In this document: piece by piece, positions 53,420 to 62,496 of the stretch | Layout: each line of letters starts with the position of its first letter | Numbering within the stretch: the stretch's first letter is position 1 | Source: UTCHB3 sp964531325 | GTDB taxonomy: Bacteria; Bacteroidota; Ignavibacteria; Ignavibacteriales; Ignavibacteriaceae | Assembly (NCBI GenBank): GCA_964531325.1 | Contig: CAZHCW010000012.1 | Span: 62,001 to 126,000 of the forward strand | Length of the DNA stretch: 64,000 nt | Reading direction: 5' to 3' | Translations under genes and position numbers: made by a program | Notes under the pieces: model-generated | Seen by the model: only the letters and a program-made list of their open reading frames with translations | Database searches by the model: none | Told to the model about the DNA's origin: nothing

Positions 53420-54550
53420 TTACTCAATTCTTTTCTTGAAGCGGAGGATACTTATTCCAAGGATCACAACTCCGATAATAAACATCGAGAGACCATCTTG
53501 CCAGTGTTCTGCAAACCCGGCGCCTTTGAGAATTACACCTCTGATAATCAGAAGGAAATATTTCAGGGGGATGATTACGCTGATGTCTTGAAATATTGGA
53601 GGCATGTTTTCAACGGGAAAAGCGAATCCTGACAGAAAAACCAAGGGTAACATAATAGCAAACACCGCGAGCATCATCGCCTGCTGCTGTGTTTTAGAAA
53701 ATGTAGAGACTAATAATCCCAACCCAAGGGTTGACAAGATGTAAATAAATGAACTCGCAAAAAGAAATAGAACATCACCTTTTACATCGATCTTAAAAAT
53801 AAATTTCATCCCTGTTAAGACGATAATAACAGAAACAAACCCAAGAATCACAAAAGGGATTAATTTTCCTGCAATAAGTTGATACGATTTAATTGGGGTG
53901 ACAATAAGTTGTTCGAGAGTGCCTATTTCCTTTTCCTTCACAATGGCGAGAGAAGTTAAAAGCAAAGTGACAAGACTTAACAACAGCCCTACAATTGCAG
54001 GGACCATAAAAATCTGGGACTGAAGTGATGGATTAAACCAAATTCTGAACTGTGAAGTTACCTCTCCGGCCGGAAGCCTTTGGATGCCTCTCAATTTTAT
54101 TTTTTCGGTTGCAAGATTCCCTGTAAACTTTATCAAAATTTTTGAAACATATCCAGATGCAATAGAGGCTGAATTACCATCACTTCCATTAAATATCCCT
54201 TGAACCACTGCCATCTCATTTCTGTTGATATCTCTCTCAAAATCGCGCGGGATCACCACTGCAACAAGTGTATTCCCTTTATCAATCTCGCTATAAACTT
54301 CGTCATATGAAGTGCAATATTTGTCGATACTAAAATAAGTTGATCCTGAAAATTGTCTAATCAGTTCCCTGCTTGTTTCTGTTTTATCCAAATCCAGTAT
54401 TACCGTTCTGACCACATTTAGATCCAATGTCGCTGCATATCCTAAAAGAACCAATTGAATCACAGGCGCAACCAATATGATCCCAAACATTTTAGGATCA
54501 CGCCGAAATTGTTGGAATTCCTTAATTATTATCCTGAGGATGATATTCAT
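53420..54550 (-). CDS. ABC-2 type permease (YbhR/YbhS-like), second of the pair
   Basis: 376 residues from the ATG at 54550, three bases past the stop of the first permease. One N-terminal membrane helix (about 20-40, FGIILVAPVIQLVLLGY), a long extracytoplasmic domain (about 45-175), and five C-terminal helices (about 180-370). The motif IVKEKEIGTLEQLIVTPIK is typical of ABC-2 permeases of the YhhJ/YbhR class. It is the last gene of a seven-gene operon and would form a heterodimer with the preceding permease. Exported substrates of such pumps include drugs and membrane-active compounds. Confidence 0.9.
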   Translation of the reverse strand: MNIILRIIIKEFQQFRRDPKMFGIILVAPVIQLVLLGYAATLDLNVVRTVILDLDKTETSRELIRQFSGSTYFSIDKYCTSYDEVYSEIDKGNTLVAVVIPRDFERDINRNEMAVVQGIFNGSDGNSASIASGYVSKILIKFTGNLATEKIKLRGIQRLPAGEVTSQFRIWFNPSLQSQIFMVPAIVGLLLSLVTLLLTSLAIVKEKEIGTLEQLIVTPIKSYQLIAGKLIPFVILGFVSVIIVLTGMKFIFKIDVKGDVLFLFASSFIYILSTLGLGLLVSTFSKTQQQAMMLAVFAIMLPLVFLSGFAFPVENMPPIFQDISVIIPLKYFLLIIRGVILKGAGFAEHWQDGLSMFIIGVVILGISILRFKKRIE

Positions 54551-54552
54551 GG

Positions 54553-55686
54553 TCAAGCCTTCCGTTCTTTAATCTTTGTAATACCAACAGAGAGCACCAA
54601 AACAACCGAAATGTAAACAAGGAGGGCTAAAATATCTTTATAAAAAGTTTCAATACCCGTCCCCCGAAGAATAATTGATCGCAAAATGTTGTTAAAGAAT
54701 TTTGTTGGTGTAATATTGGTCATCACCTGGATAAACCCGGGCATACTTTCAATCTGAAAAATGAATCCCGACAGAATAAGAGATGGCAGTAACGAAATAA
54801 AAGTACCAAGTGTAAAAGCAATCTGTGTATTTGCAGAAATAACTGATACCAAATAACCCAGAGAAGTGCAGGCGAACAGAAAAATCAGAGTGGTATATAT
54901 CAAATCAAAATAACTTCCCATGGTCTCTACACCAAATAGAAAATATCCAACAACAAGTATCATGGCTGCATTCAGGTAAGCAACCCCAAGATATGGAAGA
55001 ATCTTTCCAACAAGCAACGACAATGTGGAGACCGGTGAAACCCTGATCTGTTCAATTGTATTTCTTTCAGTCTCCCTTACCAATGAAAGAGAAACACTGA
55101 CCACTGCGGTAATTACAAGAATCATCGAGATCAAACCGGGAATAAAAAACAGAGTGCTTCTTAATTCCGGGTTGTAAAGAAACTTTGATGAAAGTGAAAC
55201 AGGAGGTTTCAGGGTTATACCACTTGTTTTTAATTTTTCATCTCTAAATTTCCCGTTAAAAGTAGCAATAGCTGCTTCGAGATAATTTGAGATCACTATT
55301 GCGGAGTTTGCATTTACTCCATCCACCAGATATTGAATAGTAGTTTTATTCCCTTTCTGCAGTTCAAAGTCAAAATTCTCGGGGATAGTGATAACCACTG
55401 CAACAGTCTTTTTGTCCAGGAGACCTTTAATCTCGGATGCATTATTGATATATACTGGATCACTAAAGTACTCAGAAGAAGTTGTTTCGTTTATAAATTT
55501 TCTGCTCAAGGCTGAATTATCAAGATCAAGCACGGCGAGATTGATATTCTTAACATCAAAATCCACAGCGTATCCAAAAAATGCCAACAAAAAAACCGGG
55601 AAAAAGATGAGTATTCCAAAAAGTCGTTTGTCTCTTACGAGATGTTTAAATTCTTTTTTTGCTATTGCAATTGTTGTGTTCAACAT
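54553..55686 (-). CDS. ABC-2 type permease (YbhR/YbhS-like), first of the pair
   Basis: 377 residues with the same layout as its neighbour: helix about 24-42, an outer domain about 45-175 and five C-terminal helices, with LVRETERNTIEQIRVSPV in the coupling position. It is clearly a paralogue of the second permease (shared FGILIFFPVFLL/FGIILVAPVIQL start and shared length). The ATG lies one base after the ATPase stop codon. It would pair with the second permease to make the transmembrane half of the pump. Confidence 0.9.
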   Translation of the reverse strand: MLNTTIAIAKKEFKHLVRDKRLFGILIFFPVFLLAFFGYAVDFDVKNINLAVLDLDNSALSRKFINETTSSEYFSDPVYINNASEIKGLLDKKTVAVVITIPENFDFELQKGNKTTIQYLVDGVNANSAIVISNYLEAAIATFNGKFRDEKLKTSGITLKPPVSLSSKFLYNPELRSTLFFIPGLISMILVITAVVSVSLSLVRETERNTIEQIRVSPVSTLSLLVGKILPYLGVAYLNAAMILVVGYFLFGVETMGSYFDLIYTTLIFLFACTSLGYLVSVISANTQIAFTLGTFISLLPSLILSGFIFQIESMPGFIQVMTNITPTKFFNNILRSIILRGTGIETFYKDILALLVYISVVLVLSVGITKIKERKA

Positions 55687-55687
55687 A

Positions 55688-56614
55688 TTAATACTTCTTT
55701 TCGATCAGATGGATAAAAACATCCTCCAATGAAGGGACAATTTCTGTGATTTTAAGTTCATATTCATAATAAGTTGAACGAAGCCATGAGATTATTTCAT
55801 TGGTTGACACACTATTGCTCGCAGGGATAAAATGAATTTTTTCACCAAAAATTGATATCTCACCTTTAAGTTGAGAGGATTCTATCTTACTCATCAGCTC
55901 TATACTGTCCTTTGCTTCAATTTCAAGGACTTTGGACTTAATATAGTTCTGTTTCAAAGCAGTCGGGGTTCCTTCAGCAATTATTTTTCCGGCATTAATC
56001 AAAATGATGTTTGCACAATATTCAGCTTCTTCCAGGTAATGGGTCGTCACAAACACTGTGATTCCCTCCTCGGAAAGGGAATTAATCAACTCCCAAAATG
56101 CCCTGCGCGAGATTGGATCAACTCCACTCGTTGGTTCATCGAGGAATACTATTCCCGGGCGGTGGATAACCGCGGTTGCAAGCGCAAGTCTTTGTTTTAT
56201 TCCTCCGGGAAGACTGCCTGTCAAGGTTCTCTCTTTCCCTTCAAGGAAGGAGACCTGCATAGCCCATTTTTTTCGTTCTTCAAGATCTTTTTTGTTAAGT
56301 CCATAAACCCCGCCAAAAAAGTTGATATTCTCTTCAACTGACAAATCATTATAGAGACTGAATTTTTGTGACATATAACCTATGTTAGCCTTAACCTTTT
56401 CAGGTTCACGGATAATACTGAATCCCCCAACCGTTGCGTCACCGGATGTAGGTTCAAGCAGCCCGCAAAGCATTTTTATCGTTGTTGATTTTCCCGCGCC
56501 ATTTGCACCCAAAAATCCAAAAATCTCGCCTTTTGATATTGAAAAACTTACCTCATCAACAGAGATAAAATCTCCAAATTTTTTGGTTAATTTATCCACT
56601 TCAATTGCATTCAT
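55688..56614 (-). CDS. ABC transporter ATPase, second of two in the operon
   Basis: 308 residues. Walker A GANGAGKST (about residue 35), Q-loop MSQKFSLYNDL, an altered signature LPGGIKQRL in place of LSGGQ, Walker B IVFLDEPTSGVDP and switch His in VTTHYLEEAE. The C-terminal 80 residues form the small domain seen in DrrA/YbhF-type ATPases. Its ATG overlaps the TolC stop codon by one base. With the ATPase three genes away it corresponds to the two halves of E. coli YbhF. The Ser-to-Pro change in the signature may weaken this site. Confidence 0.92.
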   Translation of the reverse strand: MNAIEVDKLTKKFGDFISVDEVSFSISKGEIFGFLGANGAGKSTTIKMLCGLLEPTSGDATVGGFSIIREPEKVKANIGYMSQKFSLYNDLSVEENINFFGGVYGLNKKDLEERKKWAMQVSFLEGKERTLTGSLPGGIKQRLALATAVIHRPGIVFLDEPTSGVDPISRRAFWELINSLSEEGITVFVTTHYLEEAEYCANIILINAGKIIAEGTPTALKQNYIKSKVLEIEAKDSIELMSKIESSQLKGEISIFGEKIHFIPASNSVSTNEIISWLRSTYYEYELKITEIVPSLEDVFIHLIEKKY

Positions 56615-57936
56615 CAGAAAAGTGGCCTTCCTGTCGATTTTTTAAGTTTATAATCTGACATCACAAGGTTTATTTTAGCTAATTGAAGATTTATTTTTGC
56701 CGCAAAGAGTAGAGTATCGGCATCCAAAAGATCGGAAGCAGTTGCATTCTGCACTTTAAAGTTTTCGAGTGTTACACGATAGTTTTCTTCAGCCTGTTCG
56801 AGAGTTTTCTCTAAATTAATAAGTTTTTCTTTGGCTCCGCTTAAAGAAATATAGTTTTGATAAACTTCGTTGTCAATTGCATCCTCAACCTGTTTTCGGG
56901 TAGTCTGTAACCCTTTGATAGATTGATTAACCTGTTCCACCCTGGCTGAAGTTGAGCCCCAATCCAAGACGGTCCACTGGAGATTCAGAGAAACATCCCA
57001 GGTAGCACGGAATTCATCCTTTTGTGGAAAAATTCTTTGTGTGGGATTGGAGTAATACAGATTTGAACTTAAAAAGAGATCGGGGAGATAACCTGAACGG
57101 GCAGCATTAAGATTTTCTTCCAACACTTCCTGTTTCAAAGAAAGTGAATTAAATTCGCCTCGTTTTGTTTTAGCTAAATTTCTCATTGATTCAAATTCTC
57201 CGGCTGTTTCCAGTGGGCGAAAAATGAAGTCGTCTATTTCCAAAGGCGTATTAATGTCTCTTCCCATTGCTGTATTTAATTGAGCTTTTGCGGAGTTAAT
57301 TGCTATTTCTGCATCTATTTTTTTTGAGATAAGATTTGAAATCTGCACTTCAACTTTAAGAACATCGTTTCTGGTGGCGAGACCATTCTGAAGAAAATCA
57401 TTTATATCAGTGAGTCTTTTTTGCATCATTGTGATGTTTTCATTAACCAGTTTTAATTGCTCCATGGCTGCTGAAAGAATAAAGTAAGCTGAGATTATTT
57501 TTATTGACTCTTCACTTTTTAATATCTCATAATCGGCTTTTAATACTTTTGTCTGATTTTCGATCCCTTTTTCCTGGGCGGAAATTCTGTTCCCGGTAAA
57601 TACTGGTTGAGTCAAATTCAGTCGCAGGTTATAACTGTTCAAAATTGGTTCCTGTAGAACAATGGGGTTTGGGAGCATTGGAAGTTTTACTTCCGAATTT
57701 GGCACATCTGAAAGTCGGGAGTAGGATGCGAAAAGTTTAACCTGAGGCAATTTGGCTGCTGAAATTTCATTGTTCAATCCTTCATTGCGGGCAATGTTGG
57801 TAAAACTGATTGAGAGCGATTTACTCTTCTCGAGGCCGCTTTTTATACACTCCTCAAGGCTCATTTTTTGAGCAGTCATCAATGTGGTGGTTGCAACGAA
57901 AATCGCAAAAATTGTCAATATGTGTTTAGTATTCAT
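56614..57936 (-). CDS. TolC-family outer-membrane efflux protein
   Basis: 440 residues from the ATG at 57936, preceded by GAGAAG; an ATG at 57948 would add four residues. Signal peptide about 1-22. Two OEP repeats (about 30-215 and 225-435) with long coiled helices (QLKLVNENITMMQKRLTDIN, LEKTLEQAEENYRVTLENF) typical of TolC. It provides the outer-membrane tunnel for the pump. Its location between the two ATPase genes is unusual: in E. coli the ybhGFSR set has no TolC gene of its own. It starts one base after the stop of the first ATPase gene. Confidence 0.92.
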   Translation of the reverse strand: MNTKHILTIFAIFVATTTLMTAQKMSLEECIKSGLEKSKSLSISFTNIARNEGLNNEISAAKLPQVKLFASYSRLSDVPNSEVKLPMLPNPIVLQEPILNSYNLRLNLTQPVFTGNRISAQEKGIENQTKVLKADYEILKSEESIKIISAYFILSAAMEQLKLVNENITMMQKRLTDINDFLQNGLATRNDVLKVEVQISNLISKKIDAEIAINSAKAQLNTAMGRDINTPLEIDDFIFRPLETAGEFESMRNLAKTKRGEFNSLSLKQEVLEENLNAARSGYLPDLFLSSNLYYSNPTQRIFPQKDEFRATWDVSLNLQWTVLDWGSTSARVEQVNQSIKGLQTTRKQVEDAIDNEVYQNYISLSGAKEKLINLEKTLEQAEENYRVTLENFKVQNATASDLLDADTLLFAAKINLQLAKINLVMSDYKLKKSTGRPLF

Positions 57937-57937
57937 A

Positions 57938-58888
57938 TTACTTCTCATAGTTGCTGCTTACTAAGTGGATAAAAATATTCTCCAGAGATGGAGGTTTTAT
58001 TCTGTATTCCGTAATTTTCAAACTGATTCCGGTGAGAGCTGTTTTTATCTTGTTTAGAGTCTCTTCAGGTTTGTTGGTTACAATTGCAATTCTGTCGCCA
58101 AAAGCTTGTGATTCTATCTTTAGATTCTCTTTAATAAATTTTGATATTTTCCTTACATCACCAATATATATCTCAAGCACCGACATATTCACCGAGTTTT
58201 TTACATTTTCCGGAGTTCCCACTGCGATTAGTTCTCCCTGGTTCATCAATCCAATTCTGTTACATCTCTCGGCTTCGTCAAGGTAGGGAGTTGTCAAGAG
58301 AATTGTGATTCCATCCCTTTGTAGAGTGGAAAGAATTTTCCAGAAATCCCTTCTTGACACAGGGTCAACTCCCGTAGTAGGTTCATCCAGAAAAAGGATT
58401 TCCGGTTTATGAATAAGTGAGCAGGCCAATGCCAGTTTTTGTTTCATTCCTCCGGAGAGTTTTTCGGCTGTTCTGTCACGAAATTTTATCAGACGCATCA
58501 GTTCAAGCAATTCATTTCTTCGTTCTTTGAATTGGTTTACATTGTGAATTCGAGCAAAAAATTCAATATTCTCATCCACTGTCAGATCACCGTAAAGAGA
58601 AAACTTTTGTGAAAGGTACCCAATACCGTTTTGAATTTCCCGTTTGGCAGTTGAAATGGGTTTTCCAAAAATGGTAATATCTCCTGAATCAGGTTTCGTC
58701 AGCGCACATAAAATGCGCATTGTTGTTGTTTTACCGGCTCCGTCAGGACCCACCAAACCAAACATTTCACCTTTATTCAGATTAAGTGTAAGGTTTTTAA
58801 CAGCAACGATTTCCCCAAACGACTTGGAAAGTCCTTCAATGGTTATCGCCTGAACTAATTCTTTACTGTTTTTAATAAGCATCGTCAT
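57938..58888 (-). CDS. ABC transporter ATPase, first of two in the operon
   Basis: 316 residues. Walker A GPDGAGKTT, Q-loop LSQKFSLYGDL, consensus signature LSGGMKQKL, Walker B ILFLDEPTTGVDP and TTPYLDEAERC, where the usual switch His is replaced by Pro (TTPYLDE rather than TTHYLDE). It resembles the first half of E. coli YbhF. GGAAG precedes the ATG, 16 bp after the HlyD gene. A heterodimer with the second ATPase, each with one altered motif, is a reasonable reading. Confidence 0.92.
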   Translation of the reverse strand: MTMLIKNSKELVQAITIEGLSKSFGEIVAVKNLTLNLNKGEMFGLVGPDGAGKTTTMRILCALTKPDSGDITIFGKPISTAKREIQNGIGYLSQKFSLYGDLTVDENIEFFARIHNVNQFKERRNELLELMRLIKFRDRTAEKLSGGMKQKLALACSLIHKPEILFLDEPTTGVDPVSRRDFWKILSTLQRDGITILLTTPYLDEAERCNRIGLMNQGELIAVGTPENVKNSVNMSVLEIYIGDVRKISKFIKENLKIESQAFGDRIAIVTNKPEETLNKIKTALTGISLKITEYRIKPPSLENIFIHLVSSNYEK

Positions 58889-58903
58889 TTATCTTCCGGT
58901 AGA

Positions 58904-59872
58904 TCAAAATTTGATGGTTGCGTCTGCGGGCATACCATCTTTCAACTCATTATTCTGATTTTTAACTCTGATTTTTACTTCGTACACAAGCCGTGTTCTC
59001 TCATCCTCGGTCTGAATGTTTTTAGGTGTAAAAGCAGCTTCAGGCGAAATAAAGACGACTTTACCGGAATACAATTTGTTTGGGTAACTGTCGATTTTTA
59101 CATCTGCCGACTGTCCGGTTTTCACCTTTCCAAGGTCGGTCTCCTGCACATACACGATAAGATCCAACTCATTTGTTGCAGAAATTTTTACCAGGGACGA
59201 CATTGCTCCTGCCATCTCTCCTTTCCTGAAGTATTTTTTTACGATAGTGCCATTGATAGGGGAGATGATGTAACATTTATCTATACTGTTTCTGAGAATA
59301 TCTGCACCAACCGCAGCCTCTTTTTTTCTTGCCAGTGCAGATTTTAATTCTTCAGGACGAACAATCGTTTTAATTTTTTGCAGATTTTCATTCGCGGCGT
59401 TTAACTGTGATTTCAACAGTTTTACTTTTGTATCAATATCATCCAATTGTTTTTTTGTTACTGAGCCTGAATTATGGAGGTTAAAAATTCGTTGATAATC
59501 AGACTCAGCAAGTTTCAGGTTGGTTTCCAACTGTGACTTCATTTCCTCGGCTTGTTTAATGTCCTCTTTTCTGGCACCGTTTAGAAGCAGAGAGTATTGA
59601 GCATCAGCTCCGTCGATTAGAGCACCCATTTTCTGGAGTTGAAGTTGAAGATTGGAATCATCAATTTTAACAACAGTATCATTCATTTTCACTTGATCAC
59701 CTTCTTCAAAAGGGAAATTGAGAACAAGTCCCGGAGCTTGAGCAGCAAGAGTTACACTGATTGCCTCCAAATTTCCGGAGACTTTTACACTCTTTGTATC
59801 CACTTCTTCTTTACAGCCTCCGATAATCAGTGAGATAAGACCTGATAGAACGAGAATTTTAATATTTCTCAT
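58904..59872 (-). CDS. HlyD/YbhG-type periplasmic adaptor lipoprotein
   Basis: 322 residues from the ATG at 59872, which has GGAG at good spacing; an ATG at 59887 would add five residues. A lipoprotein signal (LISLIIGGC) is followed by a barrel-sandwich half (APGLVLNFPFEEGDQV), a long coiled-coil hairpin (about 85-195), the second half (YIISPINGTIVKKYFRKGE) and a beta-barrel domain with VYVQETDLGKVKTGQ. This is the adaptor that links the ABC pump to TolC. The start overlaps the tetR stop region by 14 bp. Confidence 0.92.
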   Translation of the reverse strand: MRNIKILVLSGLISLIIGGCKEEVDTKSVKVSGNLEAISVTLAAQAPGLVLNFPFEEGDQVKMNDTVVKIDDSNLQLQLQKMGALIDGADAQYSLLLNGARKEDIKQAEEMKSQLETNLKLAESDYQRIFNLHNSGSVTKKQLDDIDTKVKLLKSQLNAANENLQKIKTIVRPEELKSALARKKEAAVGADILRNSIDKCYIISPINGTIVKKYFRKGEMAGAMSSLVKISATNELDLIVYVQETDLGKVKTGQSADVKIDSYPNKLYSGKVVFISPEAAFTPKNIQTEDERTRLVYEVKIRVKNQNNELKDGMPADATIKF

Positions 59873-60491
59873 TTTGAAATACTCCATATAACATATTTGA
59901 AAATTCTTCTTTACCTTTTTCGGTAAGAATGGTACCTAACAAAAATTTATAAAAATGGCCCAGTGCCTGATTCATCGTAAATCCGGTTTCATCAAGAAAT
60001 TCCTTTTTTAGGATCGATCTGATACCGGAGATGAAAATCGTGACAACGAGTGCCACAGGGGCATCCCTCACATAACCTTCCTCAACTCCCTGATTGAATA
60101 TTTTTGGAATAACTTTTCGCATCATTCCACCTCTGAAGTTGTCAAATTCTTTCCAAAGAGCGGGCAAGTCATTCTGAATATCTACAAGGAATTGATTTGA
60201 GATATTCGACGATTCCTTTAACATGTGTCTTAGAATCAGAACCAATTTAACAACTGAAGGATTATCACTTTGTGAAACCCCGGTTACGAAACCTGAGGCT
60301 GAGACCATAAAAGTTTGAAATGCAGCTTCAACAAGTTCTTCCTTCGATCCGTAGTATTTATAAATTGTTTTTTTACTGATTCGAAGTCCCGAGGCGATAT
60401 CATCCATCGATATTTTTGAAAATCCGTGTTGTCTATAATTACTGAAAGCAAATTCGGCTATTTTTTGTTTTTGTTGTTCTTGTTTTGTCAT
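59859..60491 (-). CDS. TetR/AcrR-family repressor (CecR-like position)
   Basis: 210 residues: an N-terminal HTH (about 10-57) with ISMDDIASGLRISKKTIYKYY and KEELVEAAF, and a helical ligand-binding C-terminus. It is the first gene of the operon, as CecR (YbiH) precedes ybhGFSR in E. coli. It most likely represses its own operon and is released by a pump substrate (inference). Two matching dyads lie directly upstream of its start codon. Its 3' end overlaps the adaptor gene. Confidence 0.93.
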   Translation of the reverse strand: MTKQEQQKQKIAEFAFSNYRQHGFSKISMDDIASGLRISKKTIYKYYGSKEELVEAAFQTFMVSASGFVTGVSQSDNPSVVKLVLILRHMLKESSNISNQFLVDIQNDLPALWKEFDNFRGGMMRKVIPKIFNQGVEEGYVRDAPVALVVTIFISGIRSILKKEFLDETGFTMNQALGHFYKFLLGTILTEKGKEEFSNMLYGVFQNEKY

Positions 60492-60561
60492 GGAAACTAA
60501 AAGTTAATAATGTGGTTTCTAAATTAGTAAAAGGAAACTTAAAAAGCAATAGACAGTTTCC
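60492..60561. promoter_or_regulatory. Two 29-bp dyads, candidate TetR operators
   Basis: GGAAACT-N15-GGTTTCT (60492-60520) and GGAAACT-N15-AGTTTCC (60533-60561). The two sites have equal arm and spacer lengths and are offset by 41 bp, about four helical turns. The first begins one base upstream of the tetR start codon; the second also lies upstream of the EamA gene. Confidence 0.5.
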
Positions 60562-60625
60562 ATTTTTTTTAATTTAATTAAAAATTATTTAAAGTTGAAT
60601 CGAAGCAAGGAGTAAAAGGTTAAAT

Positions 60626-61519
60626 TTGATCATTTATTTTTCTCTTTTTTACAGGAAAAGTTTGGAAGGTTCATACCACAAAAAAGGCATAATAGCAGTT
60701 GTAATTGCAGCACTCCTCTGGAGCACCGGAGGGTTGTTTATTAAACTGATTACTTTGAATTCGTTGCAATTATCATTTTTCCGATCACTTTTTGCCGGGC
60801 TGGTAATTCTTGCCTTGTTCAGGAAGGATGCGTTAAAGTTTAATAGATGGTCGATAATGACCGGGTTGTTTTATGCAGGCGTGCTTGTCTTTTTTGTAAT
60901 GGCAACCAAACTGACTACCGCAGCCAATGCAATATTTTTGCAATACACTGCCCCGATTTATGTCCTCATTTTGGAACCACTTCTGTTAAAGACGAAATTT
61001 GAGCGATTAAATCTGATTACCATAGTTTTTTGTTTTGCAGGGATGGCTCTTTTTTTTGTCGGTAAATTATCACCAGGAGATATTGAGGGAAACTCATTTG
61101 CTCTCGTCTCCGGACTTTGTCTTACAGGGATGTTTCTGGGAATGAGGAAATCGGGGGAGGAGTTTAAATGGAGCACTATATTTTATGGTAATTTTTTTGT
61201 AGCACTTTTTACTTCGTTTTCGATGCTTGAAATTACCGCACTTGGTTCATCAGACCTTTTGATGGTAGGATATCTCGGTATTTTCCAAATCGGAATTGCT
61301 TATGTAATTTTCAGCTATGGGATCAACAAGGTTGAAGCAATAGAAGCTTCACTTCTTGCAATGATTGAGCCTGTGCTTAATCCCGTTTGGGTTTTAATCG
61401 GCTACGGGGAGACACCTTCTTCATTTGCCATTGCAGGGGGGGTGATTATTGTTTCTGCAATTGCGCTTAGGACAGTGATGGTTGAGAGAAGAAGACGACG
61501 GAAACTGGTGATTGGATAG
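60626..61519 (+). CDS. EamA/DMT-family transporter
   Basis: 297 residues. The start is uncertain: TTG at 60626 (AAAAGG six bases upstream) or TTG at 60662 (AGGA upstream); no ATG is available. Ten membrane helices in two EamA repeats, with IIAVVIAALLWSTGGLFIK opening the first and a conserved terminal pattern EPVLNPVWVLIGYGE in the second. Members export amino acids or metabolites; the substrate is unknown. It is divergent from the efflux operon with the second TetR-type dyad about 65 bp upstream of its start, so joint control is possible. Confidence 0.88.
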   Translation: MIIYFSLFYRKSLEGSYHKKGIIAVVIAALLWSTGGLFIKLITLNSLQLSFFRSLFAGLVILALFRKDALKFNRWSIMTGLFYAGVLVFFVMATKLTTAANAIFLQYTAPIYVLILEPLLLKTKFERLNLITIVFCFAGMALFFVGKLSPGDIEGNSFALVSGLCLTGMFLGMRKSGEEFKWSTIFYGNFFVALFTSFSMLEITALGSSDLLMVGYLGIFQIGIAYVIFSYGINKVEAIEASLLAMIEPVLNPVWVLIGYGETPSSFAIAGGVIIVSAIALRTVMVERRRRRKLVIG

Positions 61520-61570
61520 AGAACGCAGATACACGCTGATTAAACAGATTTTCGCAGAGAGGATTAAAAT

Positions 61571-61616
61571 AATAGTTCCACGGATTTAACGGATTGAACA
61601 CGGATTTTCACGGATA
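61571..61616. repeat. Third copy of the dispersed repeat
   Basis: AATAGTTCCACGGATTTAAC and GGATTGAACACGGAT match the 55-bp repeats at 15479 and 15534. It lies in the 187-bp gap between convergent EamA and pdxH genes. The rest of that gap (61620-61706) is slightly GC-richer and holds nothing else that I can support. Confidence 0.75.
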
Positions 61617-61706
61617 GGAATTATGAATTAGTTTCACCTCCCGACAGTAGGGAACAGTTTCTATGAATGGTGGGTCAGCCCTCCCGGCGTTGCAGGCATG
61701 GGTTAA

Positions 61707-62363
61707 TTAAGGAGATAGTCTTTCAATTTTCCAGTTGTCTTCATCGAGTTTTGTATAGAGGAATCTATCGTGAAGACGATTTGGTCGGCCTTGCCAGAAT
61801 TCAATTTTTGAGGGGACAACCTGGTATCCACCCCAAAACGGGGGAAGTGGTATCTCACTATCTTTAAACTTCTTTTTCATTTCTCTAAATTTCCTTTCGA
61901 GATATTGTCTTGAAGGCACCACTTCACTCTGGTTTGATGCCCAGGCTCCGATTTGAGAATCCACCGGTCTGCTATTGAAATAATAGAGAGATTCTTCAGT
62001 TGGCAGGATAAGAGCTTTACCGGTTATTCTTACCTGTCTTTCAAGATCAAGCCATAAAAAAAGCAGACTCACATTGTTGTTTTCCTTAATATGTAAGCCT
62101 TTTTCACTGCTGTAATTAGTATAAAAATGGAAAGATTCCTCGTCAAGCCCTTTAAGCAGAACTGTTCTTGAAGCAGGAACACCATCAGGAGCGACTGTAG
62201 AGAGGACCATCGCATTTGGTTCTGTAATTTCAGCTGCAAGTGCTTCACCAAACCAAATGGAAAACTGAGTTATCGGATCATCCTGTAAATCAGAAAGATC
62301 GAGTCCTTTTCGTTGATAATTTTTTCGTAAAGCTGCTATATATCTGTTATCGTGAAATGACAT
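61707..62363 (-). CDS. pdxH: Pyridoxamine 5'-phosphate oxidase
   Basis: 218 residues from the ATG at 62363 (GAGG about ten bases upstream). The frame is open for 91 more codons, but that part crosses the divergent promoter region and has no homology. It oxidises pyridoxine or pyridoxamine phosphate to pyridoxal phosphate using FMN. Visible motifs are SRTVLLKGLDEE, FYTNYSSEKG, WLDLERQVRI, SQIGAWAS and the C-terminal WQGRPNRLHDRFLY. It is divergent from the oxoglutarate decarboxylase gene. Confidence 0.95.
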   Translation of the reverse strand: MSFHDNRYIAALRKNYQRKGLDLSDLQDDPITQFSIWFGEALAAEITEPNAMVLSTVAPDGVPASRTVLLKGLDEESFHFYTNYSSEKGLHIKENNNVSLLFLWLDLERQVRITGKALILPTEESLYYFNSRPVDSQIGAWASNQSEVVPSRQYLERKFREMKKKFKDSEIPLPPFWGGYQVVPSKIEFWQGRPNRLHDRFLYTKLDEDNWKIERLSP

Positions 62364-62496
62364 TTTATTAGTTCCTCTAATTTGATTACTTTTCCTGATT
62401 AGATTTTTTGTTCTTGTGTTAAGAGGGCATTCTGCACTACGGGAACAAAGAAAATCAAAACGCCATTCAAAAAATAACAAGAGTATCGTAAAAATT

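Noticed and set aside
61620..61706. Mobile-element remnant in the EamA-pdxH gap
   Set aside because: Slightly GC-richer sequence with short inverted pieces, but no open frame, terminal repeats or target duplication.
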